Below the pieces are notes generated by a model, which was not told the DNA's origin, searched no databases, and saw only the letters and a list, made by a program, of their open reading frames with translations. Below, piece after piece: positions 42,101-54,100 of a stretch of DNA of 64,000 nucleotides. The stretch comes from Sinohyriopsis cumingii (lineage: Eukaryota; Mollusca; Bivalvia; Unionida; Unionidae): contig CM068827.1 of the NCBI GenBank assembly GCA_028554795.2, positions 72,451,809 through 72,515,808 of the forward strand, written 5' to 3'. The stretch's first letter is position 1, and every line of letters begins with the position of its first letter. Made by a program: the position numbers and the translations under genes.

Positions 42101-45100
42101 CCTACAATTCCTATAATTGTTCCTTATTGTGTAGTCCCATCAATTATCCTGTACTTGTCAGTGAAACAAGAAAACACTCATCTATATCCCTGCACTGACC
42201 CCCCCCCAAAGTTCTTTTTCTTATACAAAAGTCACCTTGAGATTACTAGTGAGAAATATATATCTACAGTGTCATATGGATATAAAGAAATGTTGTGAAG
42301 CTTCGCTCAAGAAACAAGTGTGACTGATGGACCATTTGAGAGTCTAATGGAAGAAAACAAAAAAAGCAGGATTCCCTCTCCCCCATATTATACATTGGGA
42401 GGATAACATTTTTAGAATATATATATACGACGACCTTTCTGAATCAGCAATATTCTCACCATGCTGTCAATTTTAGCATCAAGACAAGATGATGAGTAAT
42501 GTTACAATCTGAAATATAATTTAAAACTTTTCAGTCACTTTTTAAAATTATTCTCATTTTCTTCAACCTATAAAACTTTGAAAGCATATTCACATAATCT
42601 TAAATCTTGCCCCCACCCCCACCCCCACTTCAAAGGCCATGGAACTCATGCTCATATATAACATTCAACAATATCTGAGTGATCTACCTCGATACTGTAG
42701 TCTTCGAAGTGACTCAGATTCAGAAGGTATATCTCTCTCTCTCCGTATACCACTGCTTTAAGATATGGATTCTCTTTTGGTTGTGGAGTTGTGCCATTAT
42801 TGGGAGATGGTGTTGACTCTGGGAGGGAAGATGATGAGCCTGTCGTGGGATGGTTAGTGCTGCTATATGTCCTATTGAAGGGGTTTTCAACTGTTAGGCT
42901 GGTGTTGACAACCTCTGTTGGTTGTATTGTAAAATTGCTTGTGTTAACTTGAGAACTTCCCAAAAGTTCCAGGTTCTTTCTGAATCTCAGCTGGGCTTTT
43001 GTTGGTTGCATTGTTGTTGCTGGATATTCCAAACTGAAATAGATTATGTATATATGTATAGGTTTTAATGGCATGTCAGCACAATACTGGCTAGATGGTG
43101 CTAATCAGAAGTTCTAAAATTCTAAAAATGTAAAGATAACCAAAATTTCACCCAAAACTTTAGGAAGATATTGCATTCAAAATAATCATAAAACATGTAC
43201 AACTATTAGGGAAAGAATGAAACAGTAAAGATGAATTTGTACATATTAGACAGTAAGCAGTGGATACTGATTTCCTGTGTATAATATGCATTTAACTGCC
43301 AAAAAAGTGTATACCTTATATGCCCTCATTTGATGTGCTGGCAAAGCAAGATACTGGTTTGAAATTACAAGTGAACAAATAGTGCATACCCTGATTTGCT
43401 GAAACATTATATCATATCAGAACTTGGTCTAAAACAGCCAGAGCTGGGACCATAATGAAACATTTAGTTTATTCTCTGTGTCCTGTAGGATTTGTTCTTG
43501 TGGCAAATGAGGTTGCCTGTCTGGACAGACTATCTGCCAGGTCATTTCTCTTGCCTGGAATATAACTGACTTTGAAGAGTATCTCGAATGAAACTGTTCA
43601 ACACAGAAAGTTCCACACTTTAATTTGAGGGAAGGGGCATGAGTATTTCTTGCTGCCCAAAGTACACTACAACCCATCTGCTGCAAGTAGCAACCACTAC
43701 ACAGGGACATTTTGTGTGGTTGACGAACACTTGTAGTACTGCAAAAACATTTTTAGGTCATTGATATGGGAAGATTCTTTCGGAGACAACAAATCCTGCA
43801 AGACTACATGCTCATACTCAAATGAGCATCCGAGCATGTATATCAGGTGTTGGTGGACTGAAAGAAATGAGGTTCCAGGGTATGATTTGAAACTCCAAGT
43901 AAAACCCTGTTCTCATTTTGCCACCAACTCGGATGGGGACGAAATCTGGATCCTAAGTGGATCTGGCTTGACAGGGGATCCTTGTAAGATATCCAGTTTT
44001 CAAGGAACATTAACTGGTTGCTGCACATGAAGCCCTCTATTAAAAACCAAGCCCACTGCTGCATACAGAGACCTTGAAGACAAAGACAGAGGCATACAAA
44101 CAACAAAGTCTTCTCAAACAGTCTTGCTATGAGAGACACTGTCTCTGAGATCCTCTCTGGAGGAATATAAACTGTCTTTTGAAAGGTGAGGAAATTCATC
44201 CACACATACTCAAACATTTGAGATGGAATCAAGTCGGACTTCTGGTTGTGGATAAGGCCCAGATGAATTACCAACCAACAGCAGAGTGACAGGTCCCTCA
44301 AAAGGGCACTTCCAAAGACACTGTGCATCAATCACACATCAAAGTACTTGATGATTGTGACCTGTAATGACTTAATATGAGATGCTATTACACCATCACT
44401 GCGGTGAAGGCTCTAGGAATAGAAACTAGGCCACAGGGATGAGCCTGACATTGAAATATGTCTGGGTCCAGAAAAAGAAATGCAGGAATTTCCTATGGGC
44501 CATGAGGATGGGGATATAGCAGTAGGCATATGAAGACTGCCCATTATTGCATTCTGTCAGAGGTGGAAATCTTCATACTGAGATGTTCTTCCTGACAAAA
44601 TATATTTTAACTAGGAAAAATCAATAAAAAGTCATAAGTTCCCCCTTTATGGAAACAAAAAAATCCAGGAATAAAATCCCTGATTCCCAATAGTTGAAAC
44701 CCTCTCTACAGCACTCTTCCTTAGAATGGTGCACACCTATCAATTAGGGATTTGGTCTGATGAAACCAAATGGGGATCTTTGAAAGAGGTGTTCAGTCAC
44801 AGAAGGGAAACTGGTAACCTCTTTTTAGTGTGGAAAGGACCTAAGCAATATCAACTTGGTCTGACCATGCCCCGAGATAGGCCCAGATCAGCACCTACTA
44901 GCATGTCAGGAAGAGGGGACTTGGCAGAAGAGGGTGCAACTCTCTGGGGTCAACTGATGCACACCTTACTAAAGAAGAAGGGATTTGCAGAATTTGTGCC
45001 CTTCCCGAATCAGTCAGTATATCTTGAGAAAGACGGGTGAAAAGAGTTTTAAAAATGGACCAACAGTTCTGTTGATATCCCAACTTCAACTGCTTATGAG

Positions 45101-48100
45101 TAGGACTCGCGTGCCTCTCAGTATGGAGGGTCTTTTTTTTGCCAGATTGGTGACGCCAATTCCTTAGATCTTGAGAAGCCGCTGTGGGGCAACACATAAT
45201 AATGTCTGCATCAAGAGGTGCTGCCCTCAAATGGCTTTTAGCTGTGGTCCAGTAAGACATTTGATGTCAACTTTTAATTGGGTCTGGTCATCATTTGGGT
45301 TGCTGCCACCAGATCCACCTGACTCAAAGTTTGTCTCTGTGAAGCTAAATCTTTGTGATCAAATGTAGAGAATATCAACTGCATGATTGGAACATTACAT
45401 TCAAACACAAGACTCACAGAGATCGCACTAATTTCATGAGCTGAAATCCTCACGAGGCAACTGATCATTTTGTGACCTCAGAGTATGCCAAGAATATACC
45501 ACTTCAGCTATGAAGATTGGGCATAAGGGGTGATATCCAGTTTCCCAGCTTTCACTGGGAGAAAGAGACGCGCATGCCATGACTTGCCTGTGCCTGCTTC
45601 AAGTAGTGTCTCAGGGTACAAATGGTCTTGCATGGCTGCTGCTTTCATTGTTTCTATGGAAGGTGAGGAGTGTGTGATGACTCGTTTGATTGCCAATTAA
45701 TAGTAGCCTGTTTCTGGATACAAAGCATGGTTGCAGCATCCAATCCGAACTAAAACAGTTAGGGTCAAAGGGCATGTAATTTGCTCACCCTGCACACTAA
45801 TGCTATCAGGAAACATGCGTGACTTCACTAAAGTGTGAGCTAATGTCTCAAATTTATCTGAATTGAGCTGGATTAAAACGCAGGACCGATTCCGTTTTGG
45901 ACACAGTGAGGGAATTAGGCCGATTCTGATCAAAATTGGTAAAAAGTGTGATGGATCTTGATCATAACCCATACTGCATCTGTCATGATGCAAGAAAGTG
46001 TCGTATCATGGAGTGGTAGCCTTTGATAGTAATTGGGGCCAACCATTTCTCCTCAGAGCTAGAGAAAAACATCAGCCAGTTGAGGTATTGAGGTACTCCA
46101 AGAGAAGATGTTATTGACAACCAGCCACTTTTCATAATAAACCTTGTGAGTAGAGGGCCTTCTTGCTCATGAGATTCTCTCCACAATCAAATGTTTTAAG
46201 TTCTTTCTCTCACAAGGCTGTCCTGACAAGAGCCACACATGAAGATGATCTGGGCAGGAATAGATCACCTGCACCTGCTTTGTTTTAGAAGATCTGAGCT
46301 AGCTGGAATCTTCCTGGCCAGATCTATTCCAAAATCAAGTAGACTGGTGACCCAAGTCTTGTCACATCTGAGAGGGGCTACCAGAATCATCTTGCACTTC
46401 TGACCCTGCAACTGTTGGATTATTTTCGGCATCAAGACTGGGGGAGGGTAGGTGAAGGCTCACAAGCACTCCCAACTGATTATAGTCTGACAATACAAAC
46501 CAGTTTGTTTGTACCCCACTACTGATTTAAATAATGGAAACCTTTAATGTGATAAAGTGCAAGGAACTTAGTCAATTCATTCACTGATTTATAGTTTCTA
46601 ACCTGACTGTGAGTAGAGTGGCCCTAACACCGTGATCGTCTGCATGTTTCATGCTTAATGTAAGTTTCAATTTAATAGACTGACATGCTCGGATACATTT
46701 CCAGTTCCTGGACAAATCCATTTTCATCAAATGGGTGTGTCATGACTACAGATGTACATACACAAGTTGCCTGCTTTTCGATATTTACAATGCCGAATCA
46801 AGCAAAGGAAAATAATGACAACAATAAATTTGCTTTTCACGTGGATTTAACATGCAGTTTAATTTCTATGTTCATGTGTGCAAAGGGATAAAATTCCAAA
46901 CTCTCAATGTAATGGTTGCCGAACAGGATGAACTATGCCATTATGTTGTCTGATGGAAATAAACTTGCCTATAGTGTACGCAATATAGTTGCTGTGTTAG
47001 TATGGAAAGTCCGTTCAGCATGAAAGAGTGCAAGGGATGCCAGCATTAATGCCATTCTGGTCACAGTGAGGTTAGAAATTAAAAATCAATGATTTAATTG
47101 ACTTAGTTCTGTGCACTTTTTATCACATTAAACGTTTTCATTATTGAAATCAGTGGGGGGGGGGTACAAAAGGGGATGTATAGTCAGTCTATAACAGTGT
47201 ATTAACAGCTCAAGCTTCTGGGTCTGGAATTGGAGAAACAAAGGTAGTAAGCTTGCGATTCCACCCTGTCGCAAAAAGACCGACCATCGGACACCCCAAA
47301 GTGCACAAACGGATGGAGAGACCATTCTGCATGAATGATTTGACCCTCTCTGAATTGTGTTTGGCCAGGACAATGAGACTGCTGAATGTGACAAATTCAT
47401 CCAAAACTTGGCAAAAAGTATAAAAATAATGTATACAACCTGTAAAGGAATGATTAATATAGTAACAAGTCTTGGGTGGATGGCCAGATCTGAAGGTATC
47501 AGATATCAAAGTTAACAATATGGAATGCAAAGCTTAAACACCAGTGACACCTGGTGTTGGCAAAGGAAGGCAATGGGCAAGAGCAACTGCCCTCTGTCTA
47601 TTCGAGACAGAGAGAAAAGACAAATTTTCATCTTTTTAGTATGGACTGAATTCAGGAGGTAGTAGGCATATCTCCCCAACATTAATATGATCGGGGAACA
47701 GATCTGAAGAAAACATTCAACACAGATAATTATACAGTTGTGGGCAATCATGCCAAAAGACACTGTGAATGATGAAAATCGCTCATTGCCTAGAGACTAT
47801 TATATTACTCAATTTTTCTTTCATTCAATGATCTAGACCATTGACCTTTTGACCTTAAATTATGCTATACAACTGGTCATCATGCAGAATGGAAAAGCTA
47901 GTCAACAGACAGATGGATAGACAGGCATAAAGCTCCACCAGAAATGTAAAACTCGTCTCCACCTACGACAGGAAAATTGCAATATCCCTACATTTTGGAT
48001 GAAGATGGGTTTTTTTTGTGCCTAATCTTGACAGGCTGACCTTAAATGCAACTTCAGAGAAATGTTACAGAGGCTAAATTTTGATCTGATGCCTGGAAAC

Positions 48101-51100
48101 TCAACTTCATCCACATCTTGGTGCATCCCAAAGTACCTGACTTGCCAACACTTTAAACAAAACTGTCATGTTGACAAAGCAGAAACTGTTGCTTCCAAAA
48201 GAAAAAGAGACACAAAAGTATATAAACAAAAGAGAATCAGGTCCAAACCGTTTGATGTAGACTTCATTCTGTAGGTAATCCTGAAATTTTATCTCCATCT
48301 CCCGTTCTCGCTCCTCATTGGCCAATTCCTGTTTCGTTTTTGGACAAGTGCAGCAGCCACTGATGGTTTGATTTTGCTTATTGTCCTCTTTATCTTCCTG
48401 ACCCTTCTGTCCTTTACTACTGTCCACCAATGCTACAAATGTGGAAGAGAAAAGAGTTTAATTTTCAGATGATAAAAAATAGAGATTAATCATCTGGTTT
48501 TATCAGAAAGTTTTATTCTTTCAAAAAGCATTTGAGTGTCACAAGCATTTATTTACAAAAAACATCTGAAAAAGTTTAAAATATCATTAATTACCCCACT
48601 TCTGTCTTGTTTATTGCATTTATGATGTCTAAGAAGCAAATTTTACCCAACAGCGCATGAAGTTAACATGAAATCCTTCAGACTTTACTTTCCCTACATG
48701 TAATCAGACAACATTTACGCTTCAATAAATATCCAACCATGATTATTTAACCCTACAATATATATTTTCAAGTAATTGATAACAATGAGTAAAACAAGTC
48801 ATTTCCACTGAAAAGCAGATGTCTTTAAATAATCTATACATATGGCATGATTTGCTTTTCTCATGTGTTCAATCAAGCTTCAACATTTAAACCATGACAT
48901 AAATGATACTGATAAATACCCATTTTGGTGCATATTCTTTCCAAAAGCTTTTCCATTAAAACAAACAAGATAAAAAGGGAAGGCAGTTTTCTTTTAAAAA
49001 ATATATGCCAGGGTCTCCAAGTTCATAAAAAAATGACACAAATTTAAAATTGTACCTCTGTGAGACTTCTCCTCAATGAAAAGTACCTTCCCTGGGTCCC
49101 ATGTATATTTTTAATGAAACAACCAATATCAAATACTTAAAAAAAAAAAAGAGTTAATATACTGGGCTACAGATGTGCACATTTCACATCATTTACTTTT
49201 AAAATCTGAGGCTCATGGTAGATTTTTCATTTTATGCAGTAATGCAAATAACCAAGCTTTGATAATTGTATTGGTTAGTCCCAGAAGTAATAACAGTGAC
49301 ATGTGACAATATTTTGTCTTTCAGTTTGAAAGTACATATTAAATCAAAATAAAACTGCTCCAACCTTGACATGTTGTGATCTGTCTACCTGCCTTTAAAA
49401 CATGCCTTATCCTGCGTGGTATGGAATGATGAAATATCCTGATGACAATTACAAGAAAAAAAAGTCTACACGTCCTTCATGGCTGTCTCCAAGTTCAGAC
49501 AGTTACAAGAAAAAGAAGCCTACACATCTTTCATGGCTGTCTCCAAATCCGGACAATTACAAAAAAAAGAAGTCTACACATCCTTCATGGCTGTCTCCAA
49601 ATCCAGACAATTACAAGAAAGAGAAGTCTACATATTCTTCATGGCTGTCTCAAAGTTCAGACAATTACAAGAAAGAGAAGCCTACACATCCTTCATGGCT
49701 GTCTCCAAGTTCAGACAATTACACAAAAAAGGCAATAGAAGTCTAAACATCCATCATGGATGTCTCCAAATCTGGACAATTACAAGAAAAAGAAGCCTAC
49801 ACATCCTTCACGACTGTCTCCAAGTTCAGACAATTACAAGAAAGAGAAGTTTACACATCCTTCATGGCTGTCAATAAATCAGGACAATTACCAAATAAAA
49901 GAAGTCTACACATCCTTCATGGCTGTCTCCAAATCTGGACAATGACAAGAAAGAGAAGCCTACACATCCTTCATGGCTGACTCCAAGTTCAGACAATTAC
50001 AAGAAAGAGAAGTCTACACATCCTTCATGGCTGTCTCCAATTCAGACAATTACAAGAAAGAGAAGTCTACACATCCTTCACGGCTGTCTCCAAGTTCAGA
50101 CAATTACAAGAAAGAGAAGTCTACACATCCTTCATGGCTGTCTATAAATCAGGACAATTACAAAAAAAAGAAGTCTACACAGCCTTCATGGCTGTCTCCA
50201 AATCCAGACAATTACAAGAAAGAGAAGTCTACACATCCTTCATGGCTGTCAATAAATCAGGACAATTACCAAATAAAAGAAGTCTACACATCCTTCATGG
50301 CTGTCTCCAAATCTGGACAATGACAAGAAAGAGAAGCCTACACATCCTTCATGGCTGACTCCAAGTTCAGACAATTACAAGAAAGAGAAGTCTACACATC
50401 CTTCATGGCTGTCTCCAATTCAGACAATTACAAGAAAGAGAAGTCTACACATCCTTCACGGCTGTCTCCAAGTTCAGACAATTACAAGAAAGAGAAGTCT
50501 ACACATCCTTCATGGCTGTCTATAAATCAGGACAATTACAAAAAAAAGAAGTCTACACAGCCTTCATGGCTGTCTCCAAATCCAGACAATTACAAGAAAG
50601 AGAAGCTTACACATCCTTCATGGCTATCTCCAAATACAGACAATTACAAGAAAGAGAAGCCTACACATCCTTCACAGCTGTCTCCAAGTTCAGACAATTA
50701 CAAGAAAGAGAAGTCTACACATCCTTCATGGCTGTCTATAAATAAGACAATTACCAAAAAAAAAGAAGTCTACACATCCTTCATGGCTGTCTCCAAATCC
50801 AGACAATTACAAGAAAAAAAAGTCTACACATCCTTCATGGCTGTCTCCAAGTTCAGACAATTACAAGAAGAAAAAAAAGTCTACATATCCTTCATGGCTG
50901 TCTCCAATCCAGACAATTACAAGAAAGAGAAGTCTACATATCCTTCATGGCTGTCTCCAAATACGGACCAATACAGGAAAAAGAAGCCTACACATCCTTC
51001 ACGGCTGTCTCCAAGTTCAGACGATTAGAAGAAAGAAAAGTCTACACATCCTTCATGGCTGTCTATAAATCAGGACAATTACAACAAAAAAACTAAGTCT

Positions 51101-54100
51101 ACACATCCTTTATGGCTGTCTCCAAATCCAGACAATTACAAGAAAGAGAAGCCTACACATCCTTCACAGCTGTCTCTAACTTCAGACAATTACAAGAAAG
51201 AGAGGTCTACACATCCTGCATGGCTGTCTCCAATCCAGACAATTACAAGAAAGAAAAGTCTACACATCCTTCACGGCCGTCTCCAAGTTCAGACAATTAC
51301 AAGAAAGAGAAGTCTACACATCCTTCATGGCTGTCTCCAAATCTGGACAATTACAAGAAAGAGAAGCCTACACATCTTTCATGGCTGTCTCCAAATCCTG
51401 ATCATTACAAGAAAGAGAAGTCTATACATCCTTCATGGCTGTCTCCAAATCCAGACAATTACAAGAGAAGTCTACACATCCTTCATGGCTGTCTCCAAGT
51501 TCAGACAGTTACAAGAAAAAGAAACCTACACATCCTTCATGGCTGTCTCCAAATCCAGACAATTACAAGAAAGAGAAGTCTACACTTTCTTCATGGCTGT
51601 CTCCAAGTTCAGACAATTACACAAAAAAGGCAATAGAAGTCTAAACATCCATCATGGCTGTCTCCAAATCCGGACAATTACAAGAAAAAGAAGCCTACAT
51701 ATCCTTCACGGCTGTCTCCAAGTTCAGACAATTACAAGAAAGAGAAGTTTACACATCCTTCATGGCTGTCAATAAATCAGGACAATTACCAAAAAAAAGA
51801 CGTCTACACATCCTTCATGGCTGTCTCCAAATCCAGACAATTACAAGAAAGAGAAGTCTACACATCCTTCATGGCTGTCTCCAAATCTGGACAATTACAA
51901 GAAAGAGAAGTCTACGCATCTTTCATGGCCGTCTCCAAATCCAGACAATTACAAGAAAGAGAAGTCTACACATCCTTTATGGCTGTCTCCAAATCCGGAC
52001 AATTACAAGAAAAAGAAGCCTACACATCCTTCATGGCTGACTCCAAGTTCAGACAATTACAAGAAAGAGAAGTCTACACATCCTTCATGGCTGTCTCCAA
52101 TTCAGACAATTACAAGAAAGAGAAGTCTACACATCCTTCATGGCTGTCTCCAAGTTCAGACAATTACAAGAAAGAGAAGTCTACACATCCTTCATGGCTG
52201 TCTATAAATCAGGACAATTACAAAAAAAAGAAGCCTACACAGCCTTCATGGCTGTCTCCAAATCCAGACAATTACAAGAAAGAGAAGTCAACACATCCTT
52301 CACGGCTATCTCCAAATCCAGACAATTACAAGAAAGAGAAGCCTACACATCCTTCATGGCTGTCTATAAATCAGGACAATTACAAAAAAAAAGAAGCCTA
52401 CACATCCTTTATGGCTGTCTCCAAATCCAGACAATTACAAGAAAGAGAAGCCTACACATCCTTCACGGCTGTCTCCAAGTTCAGACAATTACAAGAAAGA
52501 GATGTCTACACATCCTGCATGGCTGTCTCCAATCTAGACAATTACAAGAAAGAGAAGTCTACACATCCTTCACGGCTGTCTCCAAGTTCAGACAATTACA
52601 AGAAAGAGAAGTCTACACATCCTTCATGACTATCTATAAATCAGGACAATTACCAAAAACAAGAAGTTTACACATCCTTCATGGCTGTCTCCAAATCCAA
52701 TTACAAGAAAGATAAGTCTACATATCCTTCATGGCTGTCTCCAAATACAGACAATTACAAGAAAGAGAAGTCTACACATCCTTCATGGCTGTCTCCAAGT
52801 TCAGAAAATTACAACAAAAACAAAAAGTCTACACATTCTTCATGGCTGTCTCCAAATCCAGACAATTACAAGAAAGAGAAGTCTACACATCCTTCATGGC
52901 TGTCTCCAAATCTGGACAATTACAAAAAAAAGAAGTTTTCACATCCTTCATGGCTGTCTCCAAATACAGACAATTACAAGAAAGAGAAGTTCAAATCTGG
53001 ACAATTACAAAAAAAAGAAGTATTCACATCCTTCATGGCTGTCTCCAAATACAGACAATTACAAGAAAGAGAAGTCTACACATCCTTCACGGCTGTCTCC
53101 AATCCAGACAATTACAAGAAAGAGAAGTCAACACATCCTTCATTGCTGTCTCCAAATCTGGACAATTACAAGAAAAAGAAACCTACACATCCTTCATGGC
53201 TGTCTCCAAATCCAGACAATTACAAGAAAAAGAAGCCTACACATCTTTCATGGCTGTCTCCAAGTTCAGACAATTACAAGAAAGAAGTTTACACATCCTT
53301 CATGGCTGTCTCCAAATACGAACAATTACAAGAAAAAGAAGTCTACACATCCTTCATGCCTGTCTCCAAATCCAGACTATTACAAAGAAAAAGAGAAGCA
53401 TACACATCCTTCGTGGCTGTCTCCAATTCTGGACAATTACAAGAAAGTGAAGTCCACACATCCTTCATGGCTGTCTCCATGCAATCCTGTTTACTGTAAT
53501 GCCATTCCTTATTTTCTTCACTGCCACCTGCTAAAGATAGCCTTCCTCATAAACTTTTCTTTGAATGGATCTTTTTAAAACAGAGCTTGTTCCGATTAAA
53601 AATGCCTACAAAATCAAACCTCTACACCTGCTTTCTTTATCCACATGATCCTGGCATCTGTCTAGCTGTACAACTAAACAAGTTTGGCCACTTCTTGACC
53701 CATTTTCCACTGAACCATTTAGGGGAAATAAATTACACGGTATCTTGTAGTTGGGGGAAAAAGAAGCCATCATGCAACTTCATGAGGTCAACTCCATTTC
53801 TGTGTAAACTTATTACAAATGCTTTCTGTGTGCTACTAAGTTATCTGTGTTTAGAGACGATATTGTTTACACTAATGGTCAATGCAGAAACAGTGGACAA
53901 AATTTCAGAAATAAACTAATCATATGTATGGGAATTTGATAGCACATTTTATGAAAAACATGTTATATATGAAACCTTTCATAGTTACAAATGTTAAGTA
54001 ATGACCATTTGTGATATCAACCTGTTTTTAACAATGCTTTTGGTACTAAGCTGCATGATTGGGATTGGTGCTTTATGGCACAGCAACTCGAGGTTATTTA

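Larger units (their letters stand above)
43034..48248 (-). other. Receptor intron E/F (5.2 kb) with retroelement remains
   Basis: Holds a MITE copy (43315-43430) and two DIRS-like fragments. It occupies the position of vertebrate INSR introns 10/11. No in-phase extra exon was recognised by eye. Confidence 0.85.

Noticed and set aside
43430-47530. Perfect circular permutation of a single DIRS element
   Set aside because: Both fragments carry traces of the same RNase H end region, with different text, so two truncated copies explain the data more simply.
49440-53495. CRISPR-like array
   Set aside because: Contiguous tandem units without unique spacers, in a eukaryotic intron.
51817-53499. Plus-strand open frames of 270 and 272 codons
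   Set aside because: They lie wholly in the 54-bp minisatellite. All three plus frames are open because the unit lacks stops, frames switch at small indels, and no domain or start context exists.
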